Positions 38,223 to 45,544 of a DNA stretch of 64,000 nt are shown one piece after another. Below the pieces are notes generated by a model. That model was not told where the DNA came from. It was given only the letters and a program-made list of their open reading frames with translations, and made no database searches. Both the position numbers and the translations under genes were made by a program. The DNA is from Promethearchaeota archaeon. GTDB lineage: Archaea; Asgardarchaeota; Lokiarchaeia; Sigyniarchaeales; SOKP01. The stretch is from contig JAHPZJ010000025.1 in NCBI GenBank assembly GCA_019058245.1, positions 1 through 64,000 on the forward strand, given 5' to 3'. How positions within the stretch are numbered: position 1 is the first letter of the stretch; every line of letters starts with the position of its first letter.

Positions 38223-38480
38223 TTAAACTTTTTCCTTTTTTACATAACGGTAATAGTCTGCGGATTTCACAGTTGTATTAGATTCTCGAATTATTCTCAC
38301 AATATCTCCTTCTTTTGCTCCAATAGCAATCGCAACTGGATCTTTTTCAAACATTTGTGGTAAATCATTTACATCAATTCGATATTTTTCTAAAAGATTT
38401 TGCGATTCTTCTTTAGTTAAAAGGACATGTTTAGGGACGAATTTATGGAGCAAAACATCTATTCGTTTCTTTTTACTCAA
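38223..38480 (-). CDS. rpoH: DNA-directed RNA polymerase subunit H
   Basis: 85 residues, the archaeal counterpart of the C-terminal domain of eukaryotic Rpb5. The typical HKFVPKHVLLTKEE start (12-25) and the PQMFEKDPVAIAIGAKEGDIVRI core are present, ending in YYRYV. It lies just upstream of rpoB and is surely co-transcribed. Confidence 0.95.
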   Translation of the reverse strand: MSKKKRIDVLLHKFVPKHVLLTKEESQNLLEKYRIDVNDLPQMFEKDPVAIAIGAKEGDIVRIIRESNTTVKSADYYRYVKKEKV

Positions 38481-38588
38481 GGAAAACTCTACTCTTCTAA
38501 TAAATAATAATTAATGAAATGATACCCGTCTAAAAAATTTTTCCATTTTTTCCTCATTTTTCTTATGAAAAACGAGGATTTTACAGAA

Positions 38589-39224
38589 TCAAGACGAATG
38601 AAAACATTTAAAAACCCAATAACCACTTCTTTTACATAAAATTTCGATATTTTCATCGGGAAAAGTATCCTTAAAGAATTTTTTAGTAAATAATGCTCCC
38701 ATTTTTTTTTTTATTACAAATTGAAAAGAACCATTTCTATTTAGATACTCTGGAATAATATCTAATATTTTTAGGAATTCTTTTCTTCCTTGACGTAAAG
38801 GAGGATTCATATAAATTCCATCAAATTTTAAATTTTTATTCTCAAGAGGTTCAAAATAATTGCCTGATAAAATAAATATATGATTTTTTGCATTTTTAAG
38901 ATTTAATTTAACATTTTCCCTGGTGCACCATATTGCTCGCATGTTGATATCTATGAGATATATTGAACTTTGAGGAGATTCATAACCCAAAACAATTCCT
39001 ATTGAACCATAACCACATCCTAAATCAAGTAGAACTTTCGATTCTGTAGGAATATCCATATTTTCTATAAAAACCTTAGTACCTAAGTCTATTTTATTAT
39101 AAGAGAAAACTCCTGGAATCGTCTTAAAAATATAAAGATGTCTTCTTAAACTTTCCGATATAGTGTAAATTTTTACATTTGCCTCAGGAAATTTACTATA
39201 ATAATGATTTCTTTTTCTTTCCAT
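38589..39224 (-). CDS. Class I methyltransferase, RsmC/MTS-like
   Basis: 211 residues. SAM-binding motif I is LLDLGCGYGSIGI (about 61-73), an acidic strand end SIYLIDIN follows, and the NPPLRQG motif (about 139-145) is the NPPY-type signature of N-methyltransferases that modify bases. Such proteins methylate guanine in 16S rRNA or glutamine in proteins; the RsmC-like arrangement favours RNA. It stands between cbf5 and rpoH. Confidence 0.85.
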   Translation of the reverse strand: MERKRNHYYSKFPEANVKIYTISESLRRHLYIFKTIPGVFSYNKIDLGTKVFIENMDIPTESKVLLDLGCGYGSIGIVLGYESPQSSIYLIDINMRAIWCTRENVKLNLKNAKNHIFILSGNYFEPLENKNLKFDGIYMNPPLRQGRKEFLKILDIIPEYLNRNGSFQFVIKKKMGALFTKKFFKDTFPDENIEILCKRSGYWVFKCFHSS

Positions 39225-39252
39225 GATATAAATTTTAAATACTTTAACTTAC

Positions 39253-40257
39253 TTATTTTTTCTCATTCCAACGCGGATATGTTCCTCTTTCCATAAAAAT
39301 TTTATTAGATTTTACGAGTATTCCAGATTTTGCTTTAAGAATTTGAAAGGCATCCTTTAAAGTATTCCCAAATCCTATTAATTCTTTTTTCAATGTCATA
39401 AATGCAATTAACATATTTGGTTTTATTCTAGCATCAATATAGCATATACCTGCTGAAGCTAATCCCGCCCCATGACATAAAGCATCAACTGCTGTATCTC
39501 TAACATATATCTTGGGTAGATGAGAGACCATCTTTTCCATTGGAAATACAATTTTTCTCAAATAGTAATCATTGCCCTCTGTATGATAAATTGTTAGAGC
39601 ATCTTTTAAATTTTGTAGGGTTATCAAATTAACATTTTCTTTAAAATCTCCTACTCTCGTTCTTCTGAGTTCAAGCATATGAGCTCCTGAACAAAGAGCT
39701 TCTCCTAAGTCAAAACAATATTTTCTTATATAAGTTCCTGCTTCACACCCAACTCTAAACAATATATGACTATGATCAACATCAATAACTTCACTATAAT
39801 ATATTTCTCTTATTCTTAATTTTCGAACTACAGATGACTTTATTGGAGGTCTTTGATATATCTTGCCAGTGAATAATTTGAATATTTTTTCTATTCTTTT
39901 TCTTTTTTCTGGAGAGTGTAAATACATAACTCCTACATATTCTTTTCCAGCATTTAATAGTGCTGATAATACTCTCGTTGCTTTTCCAAGAGCACAAGGT
40001 AACACACCAGTTACTTTTGGATCAAGGGTTCCTCCATGACCCGCATTTGAAATTCCCAAAATTTTACGAACCCATGAAACTACCTCGTGACTAGTTGGTC
40101 CACTTGGTTTATCAAGATTTATTACCCCATATTGGAGTAGTGTATCAATACTTCTATTTTTGGGGTCACATCCATAATTTGGATCTGAAATATCTTCGGA
40201 TTTAATCAATAATTGTTCTGGTTCGTCAGAAGGTAATTTGAATTCTAAATTTTCCAT
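39253..40257 (-). CDS. cbf5: tRNA/rRNA pseudouridine synthase Cbf5 (TruB family)
   Basis: 334 residues. The catalytic Asp is D79 in GHGGTLDPKVTGVLPCALG. The TruB core is followed by a PUA domain (about 250-330: KIYVRDTAVDALCHGAGL, then GICYIDARIKP). It is the catalytic subunit of H/ACA RNPs, which modify rRNA, and can make tRNA pseudouridine 55. The methyltransferase gene follows about 30 bases after it, so the two likely form an RNA-modification operon. Confidence 0.94.
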   Translation of the reverse strand: MENLEFKLPSDEPEQLLIKSEDISDPNYGCDPKNRSIDTLLQYGVINLDKPSGPTSHEVVSWVRKILGISNAGHGGTLDPKVTGVLPCALGKATRVLSALLNAGKEYVGVMYLHSPEKRKRIEKIFKLFTGKIYQRPPIKSSVVRKLRIREIYYSEVIDVDHSHILFRVGCEAGTYIRKYCFDLGEALCSGAHMLELRRTRVGDFKENVNLITLQNLKDALTIYHTEGNDYYLRKIVFPMEKMVSHLPKIYVRDTAVDALCHGAGLASAGICYIDARIKPNMLIAFMTLKKELIGFGNTLKDAFQILKAKSGILVKSNKIFMERGTYPRWNEKK

Positions 40258-40499
40258 ACTAATGAGAAGAGAAGGGAATGTTTAATTAATAATAAAAAGA
40301 GAGATCTCATAAACCTTTCCTAATTTAGAATGTTATGGTTATTTCTGTTAAATAAATTAAAATTCAATTAAAAAAAAAAAATTTATGTAGATAATTTATT
40401 AGTATTAAAAATAGTTATAGTGGAATAAGCTGATATATATATGGTCTGTACATTTAAATGAATTATTTACCTTTGGACAATTTAATACCAACGTTAATA

Positions 40500-41333
40500 T
40501 CACTCTATAGGAAAAAAATCGGGTAAATCTCCTGGCACTTTCAAATTCCATTTAGGTCTTCTTTTTTGAAGAAAAGACATTATTCCTTCACGTGCATCTG
40601 ATTGCTTTCCTGTCCAGCTTGAATATCTATGATTTATACTCTCCACCTTATCTATATCTGTCTCGGTAAGGAATTGATAAAGCATTCTCTTTGTAAGAGA
40701 TGTACTTACAGGCGCACTTAATAATATCTCATCAGCTATTTCTCGGGCGGTATCCATTAATTTATCATCAGGTACTACTCGACTAACAAGGCCGTACTCT
40801 AAAGATTCTTGAGCATTTAAGATTCTGCCAGTATACATTAATTCAGCAGCACGACTAATTCCAATTATACGAGGTAAAATCCAGGGACATGAAATCTCAG
40901 GTAAATAACCACGTCGATTGAATACAATTCCTAAACGTGCACTCTCGGAAGCAATTCTTATATCAAAAGGTAAAATAAATGTGACACCAATCCCAACAGT
41001 AGGACCATTAATTGCAACTATTACAGGCTTCATCAACGAAAAAAACCGTCTAGTCATACTTCCTTCACGTCTGACCCTTTCATCTCTCTCACGTGACCTA
41101 TTTGAACCATCAAGTGCCGTAGCACCACTCGATAAATCAGCACCAGCACAAAATCCTCTTCCAGCACCAGTTAATATTGTAACCCGTAAATTAGGATCAT
41201 TTTCAACTTTCATAAGTGCATCCCAAACCTCCATCCCCATTTGCCAAGTATAAGCGTTCAAATGTTCTGGTCTGTTTAAAGTGATTGTTGCAACCTCATC
41301 TGAGGATTGGAAAATTATTTGTTCATATTCCAT
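40500..41333 (-). CDS. Enoyl-CoA hydratase/isomerase family protein
   Basis: 277 residues of the crotonase fold. The oxyanion-hole segment GRGFCAGADLS (about 58-68) and the INGPTVGIGVTFILPFD segment (about 108-124) are intact. The second catalytic Glu region is replaced by FNRRGYLPEISCPWILPR (about 138-155), with a single Glu at the usual second site. It could hydrate or isomerise enoyl-CoAs; no other beta-oxidation gene is near. Confidence 0.88.
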   Translation of the reverse strand: MEYEQIIFQSSDEVATITLNRPEHLNAYTWQMGMEVWDALMKVENDPNLRVTILTGAGRGFCAGADLSSGATALDGSNRSRERDERVRREGSMTRRFFSLMKPVIVAINGPTVGIGVTFILPFDIRIASESARLGIVFNRRGYLPEISCPWILPRIIGISRAAELMYTGRILNAQESLEYGLVSRVVPDDKLMDTAREIADEILLSAPVSTSLTKRMLYQFLTETDIDKVESINHRYSSWTGKQSDAREGIMSFLQKRRPKWNLKVPGDLPDFFPIE

Positions 41334-41926
41334 GTTTATAAAAACCTCCTTTTTATCTTTATTTTTTTTAACTAACTAATTTTATTTCCTAAATTATTTA
41401 AAGTTTTAATTCTCATATTGCCCACCCTTTTAAAATAAGTGAAATAAAAAATCTGTGGTAATTATTGTACTAACATTTCTTTACATTATGTTTATTTTTA
41501 TACTATAAATCTTAGATATATCTCCTCTTCTTATCATTAAAAATAAATAGTTCCAAAAAAACCAATATCAATAATACAATTGTAATATCATGGAACTAAA
41601 TATATATCTCAAAATTATTTCATTTAATATTGAATGATATATAATAAATCTGCCCTTTTTTTTCGTTTATCTACTTAATGGAAAGGATTTTTTTACCTTT
41701 ATTTTAGATAATAATTTTTTACCTTTTCGTTGCTAAAGGTAAAAAATTAGTTTCCTCTCTGCAGAGAATCAATTGATCAGTATTATTAAACCAAAAACCT
41801 TAGATCATATTCTTAAATATTGTTAACTCTTATATTAAAATTCAGGAAATCTTTAGAAAGAGGATTTTGGGATATGATAAAATTTGAAGGACACAATATC
41901 TATATATAACGTATATACCTGAATAA
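41334..41926. other. Large intergenic region between crotonase and tRNA-Lys genes
   Basis: Almost 600 AT-rich bases. The only strong structure is a 15-bp perfect inverted repeat at 41712-41749 (listed separately) and a near copy of its left arm at 41687-41700. No reading frame or tRNA-like fold is supported. Confidence 0.4.
41712..41749. repeat. Perfect 15-bp inverted repeat (hairpin)
   Basis: TAATTTTTTACCTTT (41712-41726) pairs exactly with AAAGGTAAAAAATTA (41735-41749) around an eight-base loop TCGTTGCT. A partial direct copy of the left arm (TTTTTTTACCTTT) sits at about 41688-41700. It could end a transcript, or bind a protein; nothing distinguishes these. Confidence 0.6.
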
Positions 41927-42030
41927 CGGGCTATAGGGGAATTGAACCCCCGACCTTTCTTTTTAAGGGAGAACTTCCCATAAATGTCAGGTTAAAAGCC
42001 TGCTGCGCTACCTGCCTGCGCCAATAGCCC
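41927..42030 (-). tRNA. tRNA-Lys(UUU) with a non-canonical intron
   Basis: The minus strand gives acceptor GGGCTAT/ATAGCCC, D-arm GCGC/GCGC, anticodon arm with loop CTTTTAA (anticodon TTT at 41996-41994), and T-arm with loop TTCAATT. Between the 3' side of the anticodon stem and the usual variable loop AGGTC, 30 extra bases (about 41957-41986) include a GGGA/TCCC hairpin. Removing them leaves a normal 74-base tRNA. The insertion is not at the usual 37/38 site. Base pair 27-43 would be G-A, so the exact junction is uncertain. A TATA-like AATTATAAAT lies upstream. Confidence 0.88.
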
Positions 42031-42155
42031 ATAAAGATTTTCATTTATAATTAGGTGTGAATTGCATAAGAATAAATCCATTATAATATAAAAATTTTAT
42101 TTAAATGAGTATCTTTCCTTTAAATTTTAAATAGCATATAGAAATATATCAAAAA

Positions 42156-43181
42156 TTAACCCTTTTCTCTAAAGTGTTCGAATCCATGACTCTTAATTTC
42201 TTTTCTCTCACTTTCCTTAATAATAAAGATATTTTCCTCGGAAATAATCTTTCCAATTCTAAAAAGATGCCCATTTTTCGATTGAATTTCGTTTTGAGCC
42301 TTGTTAAGATCTTTAGGATCTAAAGTAAATATATGAATAAATTCTTCACCCCCATTAAGAACTAACTCTTCTAAAGAAACATTGAATTCATTGGAATATT
42401 GAACTGCTTCCTTATCAATTAAATTTTCGTTAAAATCCAGTTCAAATCCTATATTTGGATTTGAAAGCATCAAATCCTCTAATGATTTTGATAATCCATC
42501 AGAAGAATCTATGCTTGAAGTTGCTAAATTTCTTTCTGATAGTATAAAGGCTTCAATTCCAGTGAGCTCAGGTTTTAAAATACTCATTATGGATCTCTTA
42601 TATTTTGGAAAATCATGTAGATCTCCCTTTTTATTTATAAGGATATCGAATCCTACTCCTGTTAAACCAAATTTATTATTAGCTATTAAAATATCTCCAA
42701 CTTTTATTCCTTTTCTGTAAATAATAGAGGAAGGTTTTTTAAAACCAAATACCGTTGGATTTATTATTAATTCTTTAGTTTCATTAAGATCTCCACCAAT
42801 ATAATCCATATCGAATTTCATACAACTATCAATAACGCCATTTAAGACATCTACAAATTCAGTCTTTTTAAGTTCCTTCGGTAAACCAAATGAAATAATT
42901 ATACCTCTAGGTTTTACACCTTTAACTAATAAATCACTGATATTCATTAAAACTGATTTTTTTCCAATTTGATAAGAACTCATTAAAGATGGTACATCTG
43001 TAGTAGATACAAGCATATCAGAATTAAAAATAATATTCCCATCAAATTTTTTTCCTTTAAATTCAAAGAAAAAAGAATCATCCTTTAAAAGTTCTTTTCC
43101 AGTTTTTTTTAAAACTAAATCTTCTATGATTTCTATTAACTTTTTTTCCCCTAAATCCCCTATCTGAAGATTATTTTTCAT
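42156..43181 (-). CDS. thiL: Thiamine-monophosphate kinase
   Basis: 341 residues of the AIR-synthase/ThiL superfamily. Landmarks are FNSDMLVSTTDVPSLMSSYQIGKKSVLMNISDL (shown by parts: SDMLVSTTDVP, KKSVLMNISDL), IGGDLNETKELIINPTVFG and SSIDSSDGLSKSLEDLM with its acidic metal site. It phosphorylates thiamine monophosphate to the diphosphate cofactor. No thiC or other thiamine genes adjoin. Confidence 0.9.
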   Translation of the reverse strand: MKNNLQIGDLGEKKLIEIIEDLVLKKTGKELLKDDSFFFEFKGKKFDGNIIFNSDMLVSTTDVPSLMSSYQIGKKSVLMNISDLLVKGVKPRGIIISFGLPKELKKTEFVDVLNGVIDSCMKFDMDYIGGDLNETKELIINPTVFGFKKPSSIIYRKGIKVGDILIANNKFGLTGVGFDILINKKGDLHDFPKYKRSIMSILKPELTGIEAFILSERNLATSSIDSSDGLSKSLEDLMLSNPNIGFELDFNENLIDKEAVQYSNEFNVSLEELVLNGGEEFIHIFTLDPKDLNKAQNEIQSKNGHLFRIGKIISEENIFIIKESERKEIKSHGFEHFREKG

Positions 43182-43249
43182 TAGATAAAATTTAAAATTT
43201 TATTACTATTATGATTTTTGATTAGAATCGCATTATTAAAAATTTCTTT

Positions 43250-43350
43250 GCCTCTGTGGCTTAGTGGTATAGCAACATTTCATATCATTTCGATAAAAAG
43301 GTTAAAGATTCGTAATCTGTAGATCGGGGGTTCAATTCCCCCCAGAGGCT
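43250..43350 (+). tRNA. tRNA-Thr(CGU) with an intron at position 29/30
   Basis: Acceptor GCCTCTG/CAGAGGC, D-arm GCT/AGC, T-arm GGGGG TTCAATT CCCCC, variable loop AGATC, and anticodon loop TTCGTAA (anticodon CGT at 43311-43313). The 5' half of the anticodon stem is split: ACA (43275-43277) and GA (43307-43308) are separated by 29 bases (43278-43306). When joined, ACAGA pairs perfectly with TCTGT. The insertion can fold as a TATC/GATA hairpin. The mature form would be 72 bases. Confidence 0.9.
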
Positions 43351-43354
43351 TAAA

Positions 43355-44368
43355 TTATACTTCTTCTGTAAAAACATATCGCTTTATCATTTGCAATGCC
43401 AGCATTTTAAATGCATCATTAATATTTTCTCCTGTTTTAGCAGATGTTTCAATATAGGAAAGATTTAATTTTTCTGCAAGGGATTCTCCTTCATTAGATG
43501 AAACAACACGGTTATCTTCCAAATCTATTTTGTTTCCAACGAGAATAAGTGATATTGATGATGAAGTACTTCTAATTTCTTTAAACCAATTTTCTAAACT
43601 TTCAAATGTATCTTTGCGAGTTACATCATATACTAAAATTCCAGCTTCCGCATTTGAGAGGTAAGTTTGTCTCACACGCTTGAATTGTGCTTGGCCTGCC
43701 AAATCCCAAATAACAAAGCGAACTTTTGATTCTAATCCTTGAAAATCACATTCCTTTTTCATTATAGATGTTCCAATTGTAGATTTGTAGTCAGTTTGAA
43801 ACGAATCTTCAACAAAACGATGAACCATGCTTGTTTTTCCTACTCCTCCTTCACCACCAAGGATGAGTTTAAATGCATATTCTCCTGATTGTACCTTTAT
43901 TTTTTGAAGTGTGTCTAATTTTCTTTCAATATTTTTGGTTTCTTTTTCAGTGACTAATTTTGGTATTACAGGACTCACTGTTCTCCCATCAAATATTCTC
44001 GCAATTTTCTCAGCAGCTAGATAGGCATAAGGAAAAACAGGATCCACCATTGCAACTGATGTTAAGACTGTTACAAAAATCGCTTCGGGTCCAGCTTCGC
44101 AGAAAATGAATCTTTGATCTTCAGTGTCAAAAGTTCCTGTTCCAAAAGAACCTGAACTAAATTCTTCGGTGATTCTAGTTAAAACAGGTTCTACTAAGGC
44201 ACTAACTCCACCTATAACATCTTCCTCTACCTCAGTATCTTCAGCCCCTTTTAAAGCAGACATTACTAAACCTTCTCTATTCACTATAAGAGTAGCGATC
44301 AAATTTTCTCCAATTTCCTGCTTATACCATTTAAGCAATGCTTCAAGTTTTTTTCTATCGACTGACAT
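43355..44368 (-). CDS. Roadblock/LC7 domain fused to a Rab-like small GTPase
   Basis: 337 residues from the ATG at 44368 (MSVDRKK); an upstream TTG at 44410 would add 14 doubtful residues. Residues about 1-125 form a Roadblock/LC7 domain (LIATLIVNREGLVMSALKG, then IFCEAGPEAIFVTVLTS). A helical linker (about 138-160) leads to a complete Ras-type GTPase with GEGGVGKT (172-179), DLAGQ (222-226), NKID (279-282) and TSAKTG (308-313). Roadblock domains pair with small GTPases in Rag/Ragulator and MglA/MglB systems, so the fusion links a regulator to its own G domain. Confidence 0.93.
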   Translation of the reverse strand: MSVDRKKLEALLKWYKQEIGENLIATLIVNREGLVMSALKGAEDTEVEEDVIGGVSALVEPVLTRITEEFSSGSFGTGTFDTEDQRFIFCEAGPEAIFVTVLTSVAMVDPVFPYAYLAAEKIARIFDGRTVSPVIPKLVTEKETKNIERKLDTLQKIKVQSGEYAFKLILGGEGGVGKTSMVHRFVEDSFQTDYKSTIGTSIMKKECDFQGLESKVRFVIWDLAGQAQFKRVRQTYLSNAEAGILVYDVTRKDTFESLENWFKEIRSTSSSISLILVGNKIDLEDNRVVSSNEGESLAEKLNLSYIETSAKTGENINDAFKMLALQMIKRYVFTEEV

Positions 44369-44689
44369 GGATTCGATAACCTTTCTTATTTCTATGCAAG
44401 TGTAATACAAAATAACCTAAATATATTTTTATATAATAGGTTTGTTATTAAAATTTATAGAAAAAGATAAGTCTCAAGAAAACACGAATTAAAAGTTCAA
44501 TATGAATTAGGAAATTTAAATCTCTTCTTTTTATAATTAAAATTTTTTTAAGATAAATTTCATTCCAATCTTCTTTCTTATAACGCTATTAAAGACATTG
44601 AATATAATTATATTCCTAAATACTCTTTTTTTTTTAACATACTGAATATTATTCGGTTTAATATCAAAACATTTAAATATTATATCTAA
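44369..44689. other. Intergenic region upstream of the Roadblock-GTPase gene
   Basis: AT-rich 320 bases holding the promoter of the minus-strand fusion gene. No reading frame or RNA fold is visible. Confidence 0.35.
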
Positions 44690-44953
44690 TATTATCTAAT
44701 TAGTGAATCTAGTTCGTTTGAAGAGGTTTTAAATATTTATTTACCCGATATAAAGAATAGCAAAGATGAAGAAGAATCTGTAAAATCTTTCATAGATTTC
44801 AATAAAAAGGATAAAATTTTATATGATAATCTATATATCGGAGTCTTTAAAATAGTTATCAAATTTCCAATAGAAAATAAAGACAAATTTCTAACTCAAA
44901 TTAGAATTGAAAGATTTTCATTAATGAATGATATTTTTTTAACCTCCTATTAA
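44690..44953 (+). pseudogene. Open frame without start codon, possible gene remnant
   Basis: The frame is open for 87 codons between TAA at 44687 and TAA at 44951 and reads like coding sequence (SSFEEVLNIYLPDIKNSKDE, then YIGVFKIVIKFPIENKDKF). There is no ATG, GTG or TTG in the first 70 codons. An ATT at 44699 is the only start-like codon, without a ribosome-binding site. It may be the remnant of a longer gene; chance is possible. Confidence 0.35.
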
Positions 44954-45191
44954 TATTATCATTTTTTCCTTGTTTGAATTATTTCTTAATTTCAACTTGT
45001 ATAATATTCCAGCTGAAAAACAAAAACTTACATATCATTATATCATTATATATTAAATTGATATAATTAGAAAGATTGAATGATACACTCAGGATTTAAA
45101 TGATAGTAAAATTTTAAAATAGTAAAAATTTCTATTTATCAATTAACCTTTCTAATAGAATCATTATAAGAGGGAAATATTAAAGGAACAA

Positions 45192-45398
45192 GCAGGGGTA
45201 GCCAAGATTCTAGAATATATCATCTAGAACTCTACTAGATTGCCTCTATTAGACTAGAATGGAAATTTGGTCTACGGTGCTAGAATATTACGTGATTATA
45301 CGTCTATGGTGAGACTGAGGCTCTAGTGACATAGGTCTTCGTGGGTTCGAAAATCGACGTAAGTTATACGAATTCGATAGAAAATCCCACCTCCTGCA
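45192..45398 (+). tRNA. tRNA-Leu(GAG) apparently interrupted by three introns
   Basis: The ends pair as acceptor GCAGGGG/CTCCTGC with discriminator A, but the gene is 207 bases long. The mature parts in order: D-arm GCC AAG...TGGTCTAC GGT; anticodon stem CTAGA, loop CTGAGGC (anticodon GAG at 45317-45319), stem TCTAG; a long variable arm with GAC-ATAG-GTC; T-arm GTGGG TTCGAAT CCCAC. Extra segments are about 59-61 bases in the D loop (about 45207-45267), 30 bases in the 5' anticodon stem (about 45285-45314), and 33 bases in the T loop (about 45352-45384). Removing all three gives a normal type II tRNA of about 85 bases. Confidence 0.85.
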
Positions 45399-45544
45399 TC
45401 TAATAATAAATCAGCCATTTAATCAAAATATCTATTTAATTTTTCATTCAAATAAAGTTCAAAATTATTTTCAATTATTAAGTGATAAATGTAATAAATA
45501 TTCGATAGAAAACGTAAATAGGTAATTAAAAATTGGCACTCAAA

